From Dactylosporangium aurantiacum (GTDB lineage Bacteria; Actinomycetota; Actinomycetes; Mycobacteriales; Micromonosporaceae): DNA of 53,128 nucleotides. A program made the translations under genes and the position numbers. Below, in pieces: positions 7,297-14,780 of the stretch. Positions within the stretch are counted from its first letter, which is position 1. The number at the start of each line of letters is the position of its first letter. The DNA is taken from assembly GCF_000716715.1 (NCBI RefSeq), contig NZ_JNYJ01000067.1, positions 1 through 53,128 on the forward strand, given 5' to 3'. Below the pieces are notes generated by a model. That model worked only from the letters and a program-made list of their open reading frames with translations, was not told where the DNA came from and ran no database searches.

Positions 7297-7488
7297 ATGC
7301 AGACTGACTCGAATTCCGGTTCCCAGCCGCACCTGTCGTGCGACGTCTGCGGCGTGTCCTTCTCCGACCTCATGGGCGTCGCCCTGCCTGTCGAGGCGGC
7401 ATGGCCGGCGGCCTGTCGCCGCGGCTGGCAGTGTGAGGAGCTCGGCGGCATCCCGTGGCACCGCTGCCCTACGTGCGCGCAACGATAG
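7297..7488 (+). CDS. Zn-ribbon-like microprotein
   Basis: ATG at 7297 begins MQTDSNSGSQPHLSCDVCGV. The 63-residue product has CDVC near the N terminus and CPTC at the C terminus, a spacing that suits one zinc ion. The same layout (CDSCG ... CGRC, with DW or GW and a Gly-rich turn between) forms the N-terminal half of B2 at 14781, so this looks like a free-standing version of that module. The start is uncertain because GTG codons lie just upstream. A terminator follows the stop directly, which supports it as a real transcription unit. Confidence 0.65.
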   Translation: MQTDSNSGSQPHLSCDVCGVSFSDLMGVALPVEAAWPAACRRGWQCEELGGIPWHRCPTCAQR

Positions 7489-7508
7489 AAGGCCGCGCCA
7501 GCGGCCTT
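7489..7508 (+). terminator. Intrinsic terminator hairpin
   Basis: AAGGCCGC-GCCA-GCGGCCTT forms a perfect 8-bp stem with a tetraloop, starting at the base after the TAG of the Zn-ribbon gene. No U-tract follows, as is usual in GC-rich actinomycetes. Confidence 0.75.
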
Positions 7509-8055
7509 CATGCCGACCATGCAGTCCGCGGATTGCCGGAACGGTAAACGGCACCGGGCACAACGCGGGTCGTCGATGCCGGATGCCGGCCTGCACGGTT
7601 GCGCCACCTGACGCTGCACCGCCCTCTGCCCCATGGCCGCAAAGCCGCCGACGTGCTCGCTCCTATGCAGCTCACCAACACGCTGCTGGACCTGGAAACT
7701 GTGCCGGGCTGGCCGGGGCCAGACCCCCGTGCACTGCGGTAAGCGAATCCATCGACCGAGCTGGTTCTCTGCAGGTCTGAAGACCCGCGGTGGCGGCTCG
7801 ATCGGGCGCACACATCAGGCGCCCTGTTTCGGCGCCCGTGTCACCATACGTAAGCAGTGCACCGGCCGTTTGTCCGGCGGGTGGAGACGATCGGTCTGTA
7901 AGCGGACGGGTCAGCACTGATGAGGATGGCTTCGTCTGGGCAGGGCTCGAGGCCGAGCGCGTTGAGCTGACGGGGTCTTGCCACTGCTGGCCGACCTGCA
8001 CCAAGATGCGGTTGTCGAGGTCGCGCAGCCGGTCGTTCAACGTCCGTTCATACCG
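7509..8055. other. No gene recognised
   Basis: About 550 bases downstream of the terminator and of the leftward membrane-protein remnant. Candidate frames on both strands are Ser/Arg/Pro-rich and resemble no family. A GGCGCC-rich stem around 7805-7840 could be a terminator for leftward transcription, but its pairing is not clean. Confidence 0.35.
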
Positions 8056-8476
8056 CTAGAGCACCATCCCGGACACCGCCGCCAACGTCCACAGCAGCGC
8101 ACCCGCGAACACCTCCGTGCGGGCCAGCAATATGGCGGTGAAGGTCACCACTATGGAAGCGACCGCCGCGCCGGTCGTCGGCACGCAGCGGGTCTGTGGC
8201 CAGCGTGGCACCGACGCAACCATCGCCAACCGTCCACCACAACGAGCCGCCGATCAGCAGCACCCAGGCAAGCATCGTCAGTAGCCACCTCGCAAACAAG
8301 AGTTCACCCCAGTTGGACCCGCCGAACCAGGCCAACAGCATCGAGCAGGCCACGGCTGCTGGGAACACCGCCAGTCCCGCCGCCAGCCGGACGCGGCTGC
8401 GGCGGAGTACCTGCCGCCCCTGCTCAAGGAGCAGGAGTTCCAGATCGCGGCCCCCCACGATGCTGTATCCGCTCAC
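8056..8476 (-). pseudogene. Small integral membrane protein, broken by one frameshift
   Basis: ATG 8476 begins MSGYSIVGGRDLELLLLEQG, followed by two hydrophobic helices (LAAGLAVFPAAVACSMLLAW and LLTMLAWVLLIGG). After GATLATDPLR near 8190 the frame becomes hydrophilic nonsense, while the adjacent frame gives ASIVVTFTAILLARTEVFAG and LLWTLAAVSGMVL, two more helices, ending in TAG at 8056-8058. One single-base error or mutation restores a four-helix protein of about 139 residues. The family is not recognised; a resequencing check would settle whether it is intact. Confidence 0.6.
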
Positions 8477-8731
8477 CTGCGTCCTCCTCGCCGCGCTACC
8501 TCTTCGTGCGATGAGTCCGACGACGATCTATCTGCTGCGACAGACAACCTTGAGTGGCAAATCCGCACGGAGACAAAAGTCTGCTGGCATGCGAATGCAC
8601 CTCGATGGCAAAGGAGAACCCACCTGATCGGACAGAGGTGCGCCCCGCGTCGGCCTTCGACTCGGTGAGGCGCGCGGCGACAGGTCGGTGCAGCACGACG
8701 CGACCGTACGAGGCCGTACCGCCGCAGATAT

Positions 8732-9103
8732 TTACGAACCGGTGTCGTTGCGCGTCGGAACCGCCGGATCGGTGACGCCGTCGGCCAGCAGCCCGGATGC
8801 CGCATCCGGATCCATCCGCTGCAGCAGGTGTCGCACCCGCGGCGGCGGTTTGCGCAGCGTCAGTCGCCCGCCCTGGTCGCGCAGCCTCCGGTGCAGTTCG
8901 ACAAGAATCTCCATGCCTGCAGTGTCGATGGACGTGCATGTCGCGACATCGAGCTGCAGGTGGATCGGGCGCCGACCAGCCGAGCCGCTGAGGACGGTGA
9001 AGTACAGGGCAAGGTGTCCGATGTCACGAGGCCTGTTGACGACCGCGTCGAACCGGAGGACCCGCAAGGCGTCCCCGGAAGCCGCCCGGTCGGGCCGGGT
9101 CAT
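8732..9103 (-). CDS. STAS-domain protein coupled to the Ser/Thr kinase
   Basis: ATG 9103 overlaps the kinase stop (ATGA). The 123-residue product has IHLQLDVATCTSIDTAGMEI, then LVELHRRLRDQGGRLTLRKP, the STAS fold with phospho-loop SIDTAG. Unlike most STAS proteins in the window it has Thr directly after the conserved Asp, the position phosphorylated in SpoIIAA and RsbV. Since it is translated with a Hanks-type kinase, it is the best candidate substrate in the array. The C-terminal 25 residues are polar and unrelated to the other tails. Confidence 0.85.
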   Translation of the reverse strand: MTRPDRAASGDALRVLRFDAVVNRPRDIGHLALYFTVLSGSAGRRPIHLQLDVATCTSIDTAGMEILVELHRRLRDQGGRLTLRKPPPRVRHLLQRMDPDAASGLLADGVTDPAVPTRNDTGS

Positions 9104-10497
9104 GCCGAGTCCTTCCGGCTCGTGGCAAGCACGGACACCACACGCTCGCAGCTGATGCCGTTGACGGCGAAGCCGGTCGGCGGTGGCGCGTCGACGCGGT
9201 CCAGGGCGCCGGACATCGTGGCGGTGAGCTGCCGCCCTGCGGACAGCGGTTCGGTGCCGGTGAGGGTCACCCGCGTGTCCGTCTGCGACCACGGCATTCC
9301 GGTGACGGCGGCGACGTGCTGCCCGGCGGGCACGGTGAACTGCAGGGTCCACGGCTGTCGCACACGACCGGCGACGGACAGCTCCGCGGCGAACGTCGTG
9401 CCGTCGCGGTGGCTGGTGTACCGGACTGCGCACGCCGCGGGAGGCGCCTGCCCCGGGCCGGCCGCTGCGACAGCACCGGCGGTGCCACTCGCCGTGGCCG
9501 TCGACGGCCGACCGATCGGATGGATCCAGCCCAGAACGGCTGCGAGGACGGCGACGAGCGTCACCACTGACCGACGGTGCCGACGGTGCCGGGCAGGTGA
9601 CTCCCATCGAACAGGCCGTGGCGTCGCCACCGGCGCCGGCCGGTAGCGTCCGCTCACTTCGTGCGTGTCCGGCTCCGGGTACGTGCCGTGCTCGACCAGG
9701 ACCTCACGCAGGACACGAGCCACCTCGCGGCTGGACGGTCGCCGCTCCGGATCGTTGGACAGGCACTGGTCGCACAGCGCGACCACCGCCGCCGGCACCT
9801 GCGCCATCGGCGGCATCCGCACCTGCGGAGACCCGCACCGCTGCTGAACAAGGCCCGGCCGGTCGGCCGCGGTCCAGGGCAGTGCACCGGTCAGCATCTG
9901 CATCAGGACCAGACCCAGCGCGTACACGTCGGCGGCGGCGCTCACCGGCTCGCCCCGGACCTGTTCCGGTGCCATGTACTCAGGCGTTCCCAGCATGACC
10001 CCGACCGGGCCCGCGGGCAGTACCCCGCAGAAGGCGGCGAGACCGAAGTCGACAACCTTCACCCGGGACGCAGTGAGAATGATGTTGCCCGGCTTGATGT
10101 CGCGGTGCACGACCCGGTGCAGATGCGCCGCGTTGAGCGCGTCGGCGACCTGAACCGCGATGCGCACCGCCTGCTGCCACGGCATCGACTCCGACCCGGC
10201 CAGCCGCTGGCCGAGGGTCTCACCGTCGACGAATTCCATCACCAGGTACGGCAACCGCCGGCGGAGTCCCCGCCGGAGACGTCCCGCGTCATGGACGACG
10301 GCGATGTTCGGATGGACAAGGCGGGCTGCGGCACGCGCCTCGACCTCGGCCCGCGCCTGCGCACCCGCGAGGTGCGGCTGCAGCATCTTGACCGCGACGG
10401 TCCGTTCGAGCCGGACGTCGACGGCCCGCCAGACGGACGCCATGCCACCGGTGCCCGCTTCGGCGATCAGCCGGTACCGGCCGCCGATCATCGGCAT
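9100..10497 (-). CDS. Membrane Ser/Thr protein kinase with C-terminal CBM2-like domain
   Basis: ATG 10497 lies ten bases after AGGAGG, and the start MPMIGGRYRLIAEAGTGGMA leads straight into the kinase. All Hanks motifs are present: glycine loop, VAVKML, HRDIKPGNI, VVDFGLAAF, GTPEYMAPEQ. A basic stretch and one hydrophobic helix (SVVTLVAVLAAVLGWIHPI) follow at about residue 310. The outer domain, about 100 residues between CAVRYTS and NGISC, has WTLQFTVPAGQHVAAVTG and GTEPLSAGRQL, the pattern of family 2 carbohydrate-binding modules with their Cys pair. It probably senses a polysaccharide or cell wall and signals inside, perhaps to the overlapping STAS protein. Two direct-repeat boxes lie upstream. 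Confidence 0.9.
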   Translation of the reverse strand: MPMIGGRYRLIAEAGTGGMASVWRAVDVRLERTVAVKMLQPHLAGAQARAEVEARAAARLVHPNIAVVHDAGRLRRGLRRRLPYLVMEFVDGETLGQRLAGSESMPWQQAVRIAVQVADALNAAHLHRVVHRDIKPGNIILTASRVKVVDFGLAAFCGVLPAGPVGVMLGTPEYMAPEQVRGEPVSAAADVYALGLVLMQMLTGALPWTAADRPGLVQQRCGSPQVRMPPMAQVPAAVVALCDQCLSNDPERRPSSREVARVLREVLVEHGTYPEPDTHEVSGRYRPAPVATPRPVRWESPARHRRHRRSVVTLVAVLAAVLGWIHPIGRPSTATASGTAGAVAAAGPGQAPPAACAVRYTSHRDGTTFAAELSVAGRVRQPWTLQFTVPAGQHVAAVTGMPWSQTDTRVTLTGTEPLSAGRQLTATMSGALDRVDAPPPTGFAVNGISCERVVSVLATSRKDSA

Positions 10498-10589
10498 GAC
10501 TTCACCACCTCCTGGCGTGCGCCGCTCGGCACCGACCGGAGCCGACACCGCAATCCTCACCACAGGGCATGGAGGACAACCGTCGAATG

Positions 10590-10607
10590 TGTGACAGTTG
10601 CACGACG
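10590..10607 (-). promoter_or_regulatory. 18-bp direct-repeat box before the kinase gene
   Basis: The minus strand reads CGTCGTGCAACTGTCACA, 15 of 18 positions identical to the boxes at 3206 and 14281. It lies 92 bases before the kinase ATG and reads toward it. Confidence 0.6.
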
Positions 10608-10614
10608 AGTCGGC

Positions 10615-10632
10615 CGTCATGGAACTGTCATG
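10615..10632 (+). promoter_or_regulatory. Second 18-bp direct-repeat box before the kinase gene, opposite orientation
   Basis: CGTCATGGAACTGTCATG lies 7 bases from the previous box but on the other strand. Nearly the same 18-mer (CGTCATGGAACCGTCATC) precedes the leftward STAS gene of copy 2. Confidence 0.6.
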
Positions 10633-10754
10633 ATTTCGCCGGACAGCCTCCACATCGCCGGAGCAGACTCCAACCGGCCGGCAACGCCACCGCCGGAACG
10701 GCTGCCGCACCCAGTGCAGATGTGGGCCGGTCACAGGTACTTCACCCGGAAGAC

Positions 10755-10792
10755 GCGGCGGTGGGGTGCTCCCCCCGGTGTCCCACCGCCGC
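10755..10792 (-). terminator. Terminator of the regulator/kinase/GerMN operon
   Basis: GCGGCGGTGGG (10755-10765) pairs perfectly with CCCACCGCCGC (10782-10792) around a 16-base loop, about 25 bases beyond the stop of the GerMN gene. No T-rich tail is visible. Confidence 0.6.
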
Positions 10793-10816
10793 CCGGCTTC
10801 CGGCGCCGCCTGGCGG

Positions 10817-11401
10817 TCAGGCCGGCCGGATGAGGTCGGTGTAGTCGGCGGCCGTGAGCGGTCCGTCGGTCAGGGACGCGTCTGCGCGGGGTACCCGCAG
10901 CGGCTGTCCGTCGTGCAAGAACGACACGGTGCGGACGTCGGCACGGCTGGTGAGTGTGCACACGATCTGTCCGTAGGCGAGGACCTCGTCGCTGCGTCCG
11001 GCGCCGTCGGGCCGGCTGCCGATGCCGACCGTCGCGTCACCGCCGTGGATCTCGACCATGCCGGTCACGGTGATGCCGGTCAACGCGCTGGTGTACCCGG
11101 CTTCGCGCTCCGTGGCGTTCGGACCGGCAAGCAGCTGCCGCAGTTGCTCGTCGATAGCCGGCATCTGCACGGCCGGGCGGCGCACCGCGACAAGGCCGGC
11201 GTCACGGACGAGGAACAGCAGTTCGACCGGCACGCCCGGCGCCGGGCTTGCGGTCTGGGCCGCGGTCGTGGCATTCGGCCGGCTGCCGGCCGCGATCGGT
11301 CGTGGGCTGTCCTCGGTCGGTACGCCACATCCGGTGAGCGTCATCGCGGCGGTCAGCGCGGCGACGAGGGCGGCGGCGAGGGCCCGGAGCCGGCCGGTCA
11401 C
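10817..11401 (-). CDS. GerMN-domain lipoprotein (LpqB/CseA-like partner of the two-component pair)
   Basis: GTG 11401 overlaps the kinase stop (GTGA). The N terminus has a signal peptide, ALVAALTAAMTLTGCGVP, with lipobox LTGC. The rest is a GerMN domain: VELLFLVRDAGLVAVRRPAV, LLAGPNATEREAGYTSAL, and QIVCTLTSRADVRTVSFLHD. At 194 residues it is far shorter than LpqB, which adds a beta-propeller domain. Genes of this type follow MtrB- or CseC-like kinases and tune their activity from outside the membrane. Third gene of a compact operon. Confidence 0.85.
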   Translation of the reverse strand: MTGRLRALAAALVAALTAAMTLTGCGVPTEDSPRPIAAGSRPNATTAAQTASPAPGVPVELLFLVRDAGLVAVRRPAVQMPAIDEQLRQLLAGPNATEREAGYTSALTGITVTGMVEIHGGDATVGIGSRPDGAGRSDEVLAYGQIVCTLTSRADVRTVSFLHDGQPLRVPRADASLTDGPLTAADYTDLIRPA

Positions 11402-12753
11402 GACGGCTCCCGGCGCAGCTCGACCCGGAACCGGGCACCCCCGCCCGGCCGGTCCAGGACGAACGCCCGGCCGCCGTGTGCCGCGGCGTGCTGCGCGACG
11501 ATCGCCAGTCCCAACCCCGCACCGTCGTCGTCGGTACGGGCGCGAGCCGCGCGCCCCCGCACGAACCGGTCGAAGATCGTCGCCTTGTCCGCCGGGCTGA
11601 CGCCGGGACCCTCGTCGTCGACCTCGAGGAACCACAGATCGCCGGCCGTGCCGACCCGGACCGCGGTGGCCCCGCCGCCGTAGCGTGCGGCGTTGTCCAG
11701 CAGGTTGCCGACGATCTGTTCGATGCGGCGGCCGTCCACGAGCCACAGGTGCGGTGTGTCCCCGGCGGCGGTGACGAGGTCCGGCGCCAGCTTCCGCAGC
11801 TGGCACGCGCGCCGGGCGACCGCCATGACGTCGACCTCCTCCCGCTGGACCGGCTGGTCGCTCTTCGCCAGTTCGAGCAGGTCGTCGACGAGAGACTGGA
11901 ACCGGTCGACCTCCTCGACGATCAACCCGACGGCCAGCCCGGTGCGCTGGTCGAGATGGTCGCGCCGGCGGGCCAGGACGCTGGCCGACGCGGCCAGCGT
12001 CTGCAACGGTGAGCGCAGCTCATGGCTGACGTCCGCGGCGAACCGGCGGTCCTGTTCGAGGCGTTTCGCCAGCCGGTCGACCATGTCGTTGAACGAGGTG
12101 GTGAGCTGCACGAGATCTGGTTCCACGGCGGGGTCCAGGCGAGTGGACAGGTCGCCGGCGGCGATCTCCTTCGCCGCGCCGGCCACCGACCGCAGCGGCC
12201 GGGCCACGTACCGGGCCGCGTACCAGCCCAGGCCGGCTCCGGCAACGGCGGTGAGCGCGGCCACGACCGTGAGCACCCAGCTCAGCGTCCGCAGCGTCTG
12301 GTCGAGCTCCCGGAACAGGTCGACCTCGTACAGCGCCGCCGTGTCGGACAACGGCACACCGACGACGATCGCGGGAACACCGTTGACCCGCACCAGCTGT
12401 TTGCCTGCCTGACCCTGCTGGACGAGGCGTTGCAGGCTTTGCGGCACCGCCTCGGTCGTGCCGTCGTCGGCGGCCCGGCCGAACCAGCCGCCGTCGCGGT
12501 ACAGCATCGCCCGCCGGTTGCCGCCGGTGTCCAGCGCCCGCAACAGGTCCACGACGTCGACCTGGTCGGTGAGCACACCCTCCCGCAGGATCCGCGCGTC
12601 ATAGGACACCGCACGCACCGACACCCGCTCGCGCCCTTCCAGCAGGTACCGCCGGGTCGTCTGATAGGTGGCGAACGCCATCGACGCCGACAGCAACAGC
12701 GCACCGATGGCGAACCCGCCGACGATCCGTGTCCGAAGCCCCGCGCGTCTCAT
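11398..12753 (-). CDS. Sensor histidine kinase (HisKA type, MtrB/CseC-like)
   Basis: ATG 12753 overlaps the regulator stop (ATGA). The 451-residue product has a first helix (GFAIGALLLSASMAFATYQ), an outer sensor region to about residue 150, a second helix (WVLTVVAALTAVAGAGLGW), a HAMP linker, the phospho-acceptor box FAADVSHELRSPLQTL, and an ATPase domain with GNLLDNAARYG, DEGPGV and GAGLGLAIV. All catalytic motifs are intact. Order and overlaps with an OmpR regulator and a GerMN lipoprotein make it the sensor of an MtrAB-LpqB-like system, possibly controlling the surrounding STAS array. Confidence 0.9.
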   Translation of the reverse strand: MRRAGLRTRIVGGFAIGALLLSASMAFATYQTTRRYLLEGRERVSVRAVSYDARILREGVLTDQVDVVDLLRALDTGGNRRAMLYRDGGWFGRAADDGTTEAVPQSLQRLVQQGQAGKQLVRVNGVPAIVVGVPLSDTAALYEVDLFRELDQTLRTLSWVLTVVAALTAVAGAGLGWYAARYVARPLRSVAGAAKEIAAGDLSTRLDPAVEPDLVQLTTSFNDMVDRLAKRLEQDRRFAADVSHELRSPLQTLAASASVLARRRDHLDQRTGLAVGLIVEEVDRFQSLVDDLLELAKSDQPVQREEVDVMAVARRACQLRKLAPDLVTAAGDTPHLWLVDGRRIEQIVGNLLDNAARYGGGATAVRVGTAGDLWFLEVDDEGPGVSPADKATIFDRFVRGRAARARTDDDGAGLGLAIVAQHAAAHGGRAFVLDRPGGGARFRVELRREPS

Positions 12754-13424
12754 CGCTGCAGCTTGTAGCCCATGCCGCGGACCGTGATGAGCCGCTGCGG
12801 TGTGCGCGGGTCGGGCTCGATCTTCTGCCGCAGCCGCCCCACGTGGACGTCGACGAGCCGCTCGTCGCCGATCTCGTACTCCCACACCCGCTGCAGCAGC
12901 TGCTGGCGCGACAGCACCAGGCCGGGATGCTCAGCCAGCTCGCACAGCAGCCGGAACTCCGTGCGGGTCAAAGCGACCGGCGCTCCCTGCAGCCGCACCT
13001 CCCCCGCCTCCGGCACGATCTCCAGGTCACCGAAGACCAGCTTCGACATGGTCGCCGCCGCGGCACGAGCCCGCCGGCGCAGCGCCCGCAACCGGGCCGA
13101 CAGCTCCTTCACCGCGACCGGCTTGACGAGGTAGTCATCGGCGCCCGCCTCGAGCGCCGCGACGATGTCGTGGGTGTCGTCACGAGCGCTCACCACCACG
13201 ATCGGCACGTCGTCGTGGCGGCGCATCTCCCGCACGCACTCGAAACCGTCCATGCCCGGCAGCATCAGGTCGACCAGGACGGTGTCGGACGGCTCGGCCC
13301 GCTGCGCCTCCAGGCCCTCCTCCGCGCTCGCCGCGCCGCGGACCGTGTACCCCTCGTCCTCCAGCGCCAGCACCAGCGACAACCGGATCCGGTCGTCGTC
13401 CTCGATCACCAGTACACCTGCCAT
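12750..13424 (-). CDS. OmpR/PhoB-family response regulator (MtrA/CseB-like)
   Basis: ATG 13424 begins MAGVLVIEDDDRIRLSLVLA. The receiver (residues 1-115) has acidic pocket EDD, phospho-acceptor in VLVDLMLPGMDG, and Thr/Ser and Lys in VVVSARDD and DDYLVKPV. The winged helix (from about 130) has FRLLCELAEHPGLVLSR, LVDVHVGRLRQKIE and VRGMGYKL. At 224 residues it is a normal full-length regulator. Such proteins bind 11-base direct repeats, exactly the geometry of the boxes around this operon, so it is the prime candidate to control them. No clear box lies in front of its own gene. Confidence 0.9.
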   Translation of the reverse strand: MAGVLVIEDDDRIRLSLVLALEDEGYTVRGAASAEEGLEAQRAEPSDTVLVDLMLPGMDGFECVREMRRHDDVPIVVVSARDDTHDIVAALEAGADDYLVKPVAVKELSARLRALRRRARAAAATMSKLVFGDLEIVPEAGEVRLQGAPVALTRTEFRLLCELAEHPGLVLSRQQLLQRVWEYEIGDERLVDVHVGRLRQKIEPDPRTPQRLITVRGMGYKLQR

Positions 13425-13543
13425 CAGCTCATCATGCCTTCCCACGATGCGTGCCTCCGCGCCGGAACGCCGTGACGCGATCAACGGTGTCCGCCGACCA
13501 CCCGCCGGGGCCGGGCCGGTGCCGTCGCGGCTCGACAGCGCAG

Positions 13544-13729
13544 TCACCGGGCGCCCTCGGTCGGCTGCGCCAGCCACCAGCGAAGCTCCGCGCACTGACG
13601 CTCGCTGGCCAGCTGCCGTGCCCGCCGCCACTGCCTGCGATGCCGCGGCCGGTAGCCCGGCGGACGGGCGGCGACGCGCGCGGCGGTCTCCACGCCAGGT
13701 TGCGTCCCGCTCAACGTGACTGGCTGCAT
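13544..13729 (-). CDS. Small basic protein sharing the tail motif of the leftward STAS proteins
   Basis: ATG 13729 is preceded by GGAGGGAGA at ideal distance, the strongest Shine-Dalgarno in this part, which argues for a real 61-residue gene. The product MQPVTLSGTQPGVETAARVA continues with PPGYRPRHRRQWRR and an amphipathic stretch (ASERQCAELRWWLAQ). The GYxxxHR motif also occurs in the tails of both leftward STAS proteins (PPGYRSKHRRR and PSGYAPRHR). It lies 55 bases after the STAS stop in the same direction, so probably the same transcript. Function unknown; a nucleic-acid or partner-binding tail is plausible. Confidence 0.6.
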   Translation of the reverse strand: MQPVTLSGTQPGVETAARVAARPPGYRPRHRRQWRRARQLASERQCAELRWWLAQPTEGAR

Positions 13730-13784
13730 GTGTCTCCCTCCAGCGGCATACGGGTCCGGCGACGGATCAGGCGGCCGGGCCGGG

Positions 13785-14156
13785 TCACTGTCCCGGCGCC
13801 GCGCCGGCCGGGGCGTCCCGCGGCGCGGCGGAGCTGATCGATGCCGCCGGTCCGCGCCGGCGGTGCTTCGACCGGTAGCCGGGCGGCGTCGGTGCCCGCG
13901 GCGGCACCTGGTCGAGCCGCGGGTTCATGCCCCGCAGCGTGAGCCGGCCGCCGATCGCCCACAGGCGCTCGTGCACGGCGGCGAGCACTGCGGTGCCCGC
14001 CTCGTCGACACCGGTGCACCCGGTGAGATCGATGACGAGATGCGCCGGGCCGGCCGTCACCGCGGCCTCGAGCCGAGGCTGCCAGCGCGGCAGGGTCGCT
14101 GCGTCCAACGGTCCGGTGATGACGACCACGACCCGCGGCACGATGGGCGTGGTCAC
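13785..14156 (-). CDS. STAS-domain protein, leftward member of cassette copy 2
   Basis: GTG 14156 follows GGGAGG by four bases; an in-frame ATG at 14240 would add 28 residues of unlikely composition. The 123-residue product has VVVVITGPLDAATLPRW, HLVIDLTGCTGVDEAGTAVL and GGRLTLRGMNPRLDQV. The phospho-acceptor position after Asp is Glu, as if fixed in a phosphorylated-like state. The tail PPGYRSKHRRRG matches the small protein downstream and the leftward STAS protein of copy 1. It is divergent from A2 with two direct-repeat boxes between. Confidence 0.8.
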   Translation of the reverse strand: MTTPIVPRVVVVITGPLDAATLPRWQPRLEAAVTAGPAHLVIDLTGCTGVDEAGTAVLAAVHERLWAIGGRLTLRGMNPRLDQVPPRAPTPPGYRSKHRRRGPAASISSAAPRDAPAGAAPGQ

Positions 14157-14226
14157 GCGACCTCCCACGAGATGTCCAGCACCTGCATCACCCTGCGTCG
14201 TGGATGTGGAGAAGATCCGGCAGCGG

Positions 14227-14244
14227 GATGACGGTTCCATGACG
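14227..14244 (-). promoter_or_regulatory. 18-bp direct-repeat box before leftward STAS gene, copy 2
   Basis: The minus strand reads CGTCATGGAACCGTCATC, with GTCAT half-sites 11 bases apart, 70 bases before the GTG of the STAS gene. It is nearly identical to the box at 10615 by the kinase gene. Confidence 0.6.
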
Positions 14245-14280
14245 GCACCGTCCGAGCGGTGCCAGGCTGCCGGCTGCCGA

Positions 14281-14298
14281 TGTCACGCAACTGTCACA
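14281..14298 (+). promoter_or_regulatory. 18-bp direct-repeat box before STAS gene A2
   Basis: TGTCACGCAACTGTCACA, identical in all 18 positions to the box at 3206, and 63 bases before the ATG of A2. The sequence CCGCCGAACCCG follows at the same distance in both copies. Confidence 0.7.
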
Positions 14299-14361
14299 GG
14301 GTCGAGGGCTGTCCGCCGAACCCGGCGGCGACGCTGACCTCAGGACATGGAAGGAGACGGC

Positions 14362-14700
14362 ATGCAACCGATAGCGCACACACCAGCGATGCGGCTGGTC
14401 GAGGTGCTGGTCACCGACCCGCTCGACAGCAGCGCCGCGCCGCGCGTACGGGCGCTGCTCGACGACGCCGCGGCACTGCACCCGGCGGACCTCGTCATCG
14501 ACATGACGGCGTGCGCGTACGTCGACGCCGCCGGCATCGGGGTCCTGCTGGACGTGCACCGCAAGGTGTGGAGCGACGGCGGCCGGCTCACCCTGCGCGG
14601 CCTGTCACCGAGAGTCGCCCGCACCCTGCAACTCGCCCGGGTCGACCGGGTCCTGCAGGTCGCCGCCGCGGCGGCCACGCCATCGCCCGCTTCGTCATAG
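14362..14700 (+). CDS. STAS-domain protein A2
   Basis: ATG 14362 has AAGGAG seven bases upstream, which fixes the start. The 112-residue product begins MQPIAHTPAMRLVEVLVTDP and has LVIDMTACAYVDAAGIGVLL, DVHRKVWSDGGRLTLRGLS and a tail of Ala/Ser/Pro. It is the intact counterpart of A1, with Ala after the conserved Asp, so not phosphorylatable at the SpoIIAA site. It opens the rightward arm of cassette copy 2, with B2 80 bases downstream. Confidence 0.85.
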   Translation: MQPIAHTPAMRLVEVLVTDPLDSSAAPRVRALLDDAAALHPADLVIDMTACAYVDAAGIGVLLDVHRKVWSDGGRLTLRGLSPRVARTLQLARVDRVLQVAAAAATPSPASS

Positions 14701-14710
14701 AACTGTCATC
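14693..14710 (+). promoter_or_regulatory. 18-bp direct-repeat box before B2
   Basis: CGTCATAGAACTGTCATC overlaps the A2 stop codon, matching the box at 3620 in 17 of 18 positions. The following bases TGTTCGCGGGACGGC are also conserved between copies, suggesting a shared promoter. Confidence 0.6.
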
Positions 14711-14780
14711 TGTTCGCGGGACGGCCGCCATGCCCCGCACCCAGGGTGGACATGTCCGCACCATCCGATAGGGGCCGATA

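Noticed and set aside
7805..7840. GGCGCC-rich stem as a terminator
   Set aside because: Several alternative pairings and no gene ending beside it; not supportable.
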